Shown here piece after piece: positions 63,767 through 64,000 of a stretch of 64,000 nt of DNA (within the stretch, counting starts at the first letter, position 1; each line of letters opens with the position of its first letter). Source of the DNA: Bacteroidota bacterium (GTDB lineage Bacteria > Bacteroidota > Bacteroidia > Cytophagales > Cyclobacteriaceae). The notes below the pieces were generated by a model. It made no database searches, was not told the origin of the DNA, and saw nothing but the letters and a program-made list of their open reading frames with translations. The stretch is taken from positions 4,016-68,015 of the forward strand of contig JAEWLI010000074.1 in NCBI GenBank assembly GCA_023393375.1, in the 5' to 3' direction. A program made the position numbers and the translations under genes.

Positions 63767-64000
63767 CTAGATGGAACCAACTGATTTCAATTTATTTTCT
63801 CTCAGAATCAAATCTGCGAGCGTGTTGCCTTTTAATAGTTGTACACTCATATTTCGTAATTCCAAAAATGCATCTCTTATTCCACAGGTTTTCTCATCCT
63901 TACATTCTTCGCATTTTTCGTAATACTTGTATGAGACACAGGGTAAGAGGGCAATAGGTCCGTCGAGCAAACGCATTACATCGGCTACATTGACCTGTTC
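63767..64000 (-). CDS. Rrf2-family transcriptional regulator, C-terminal part (runs off the window)
   Basis: The frame is open to the window end, adding EQVNVADV before the visible Met at 63976, so the N-terminal HTH lies beyond 64000. The visible part, VMRLLDGPIALLPCVSYK then KCEECKDEKTCGIRD, fits Rrf2 regulators, whose C-terminal Cys bind an Fe-S cluster or sense redox change. Four Cys are seen within 19 residues. Same strand as the copper-storage-like gene, 238 bases upstream of it, so it may regulate that gene. Confidence 0.82.
   Translation of the reverse strand, partial: EQVNVADVMRLLDGPIALLPCVSYKYYEKCEECKDEKTCGIRDAFLELRNMSVQLLKGNTLADLILRENKLKSVGSI

Noticed and set aside
1..64000. tRNA, rRNA, tmRNA, prophage or insertion sequence
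   Set aside because: None could be recognised by eye in intergenic regions; short RNA genes could be missed without a covariance-model search.

Overview
The window looks like chromosome of a member of the Bacteroidota, most probably the order Cytophagales. Reasons: low GC with A/T-rich leaders and no clear Shine-Dalgarno sites; several TAnnTTTG boxes, the -7 element of the Bacteroidota housekeeping sigma factor; a fused LpxC-FabZ; the response regulator PorX of the type IX secretion system (T9SS); a protein with a GldM C-terminal domain; FecR and STN/carboxypeptidase-regulatory proteins; and the neighbourhood miaB - sigma-54 activator - lptE - secG - groESL. No rRNA, tRNA, CRISPR array, phage or insertion sequence was recognised. 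Most of the window is stable core genome.

Layout. 1-3.1 kb: AraC regulator, OmpA-family protein, alpha/beta hydrolase. 3.2-9.9 kb: TetR regulator with a complete tripartite RND efflux system. 10-12.5 kb: metallophosphoesterase, a small exported protein, a YciE/YciF-like protein. 12.6-13.3 kb: a gene-free repeat island with a strict 21-bp tandem array and a 224-bp nested inverted repeat. 13.3-16.5 kb: an overlapping operon fecR - STN/carboxypeptidase-regulatory protein - GldM_C protein, with no sigma factor beside it. 16.6-19 kb: udk, rdgB, nrnA. 19.2-25 kb: GNAT-like protein, ald, tsaE, porX and a divergent HD hydrolase. 25-28.8 kb: lpxD - lpxC/fabZ - lpxA - ABC ATPase. 28.9-33.7 kb: lipoprotein, DUF4202 protein, methyltransferase, and a DUF362/membrane ferredoxin pair. 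34-41.7 kb: miaB, sigma-54 activator, lptE, a TPR-like protein, secG, groES, groEL. 41.9-48.9 kb: TPR protein, dnaA, methylmalonyl-CoA mutase subunits. 49.4-57 kb: SIMPL protein, gdhA, and a 1536-residue sensory protein with a PEP-synthase-type ATP-grasp domain followed by a LuxR-type regulator whose receiver lacks the phospho-acceptor Asp. 57.2-64 kb: DUF4136 lipoprotein, pyk, a divergent HisA-like protein, a two-component system, a Cys-rich copper-storage-like protein and the C-terminal part of an Rrf2 regulator.

How parts work together: envelope building (lpx genes, lptE, secG), envelope stress and export control (porX, groESL, efflux), and nitrogen/carbon metabolism (gdhA, ald, pyk, mutAB). 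Two good sigma-54-type promoters (before groES and before the SIMPL gene) occur in the same window as a sigma-54 activator. The strongest candidates for undescribed biology are the giant ATP-grasp sensor with its degenerate regulator, the orphan fecR-STN-GldM_C operon, the repeat island, and the HisA-like protein that has lost catalytic residues.
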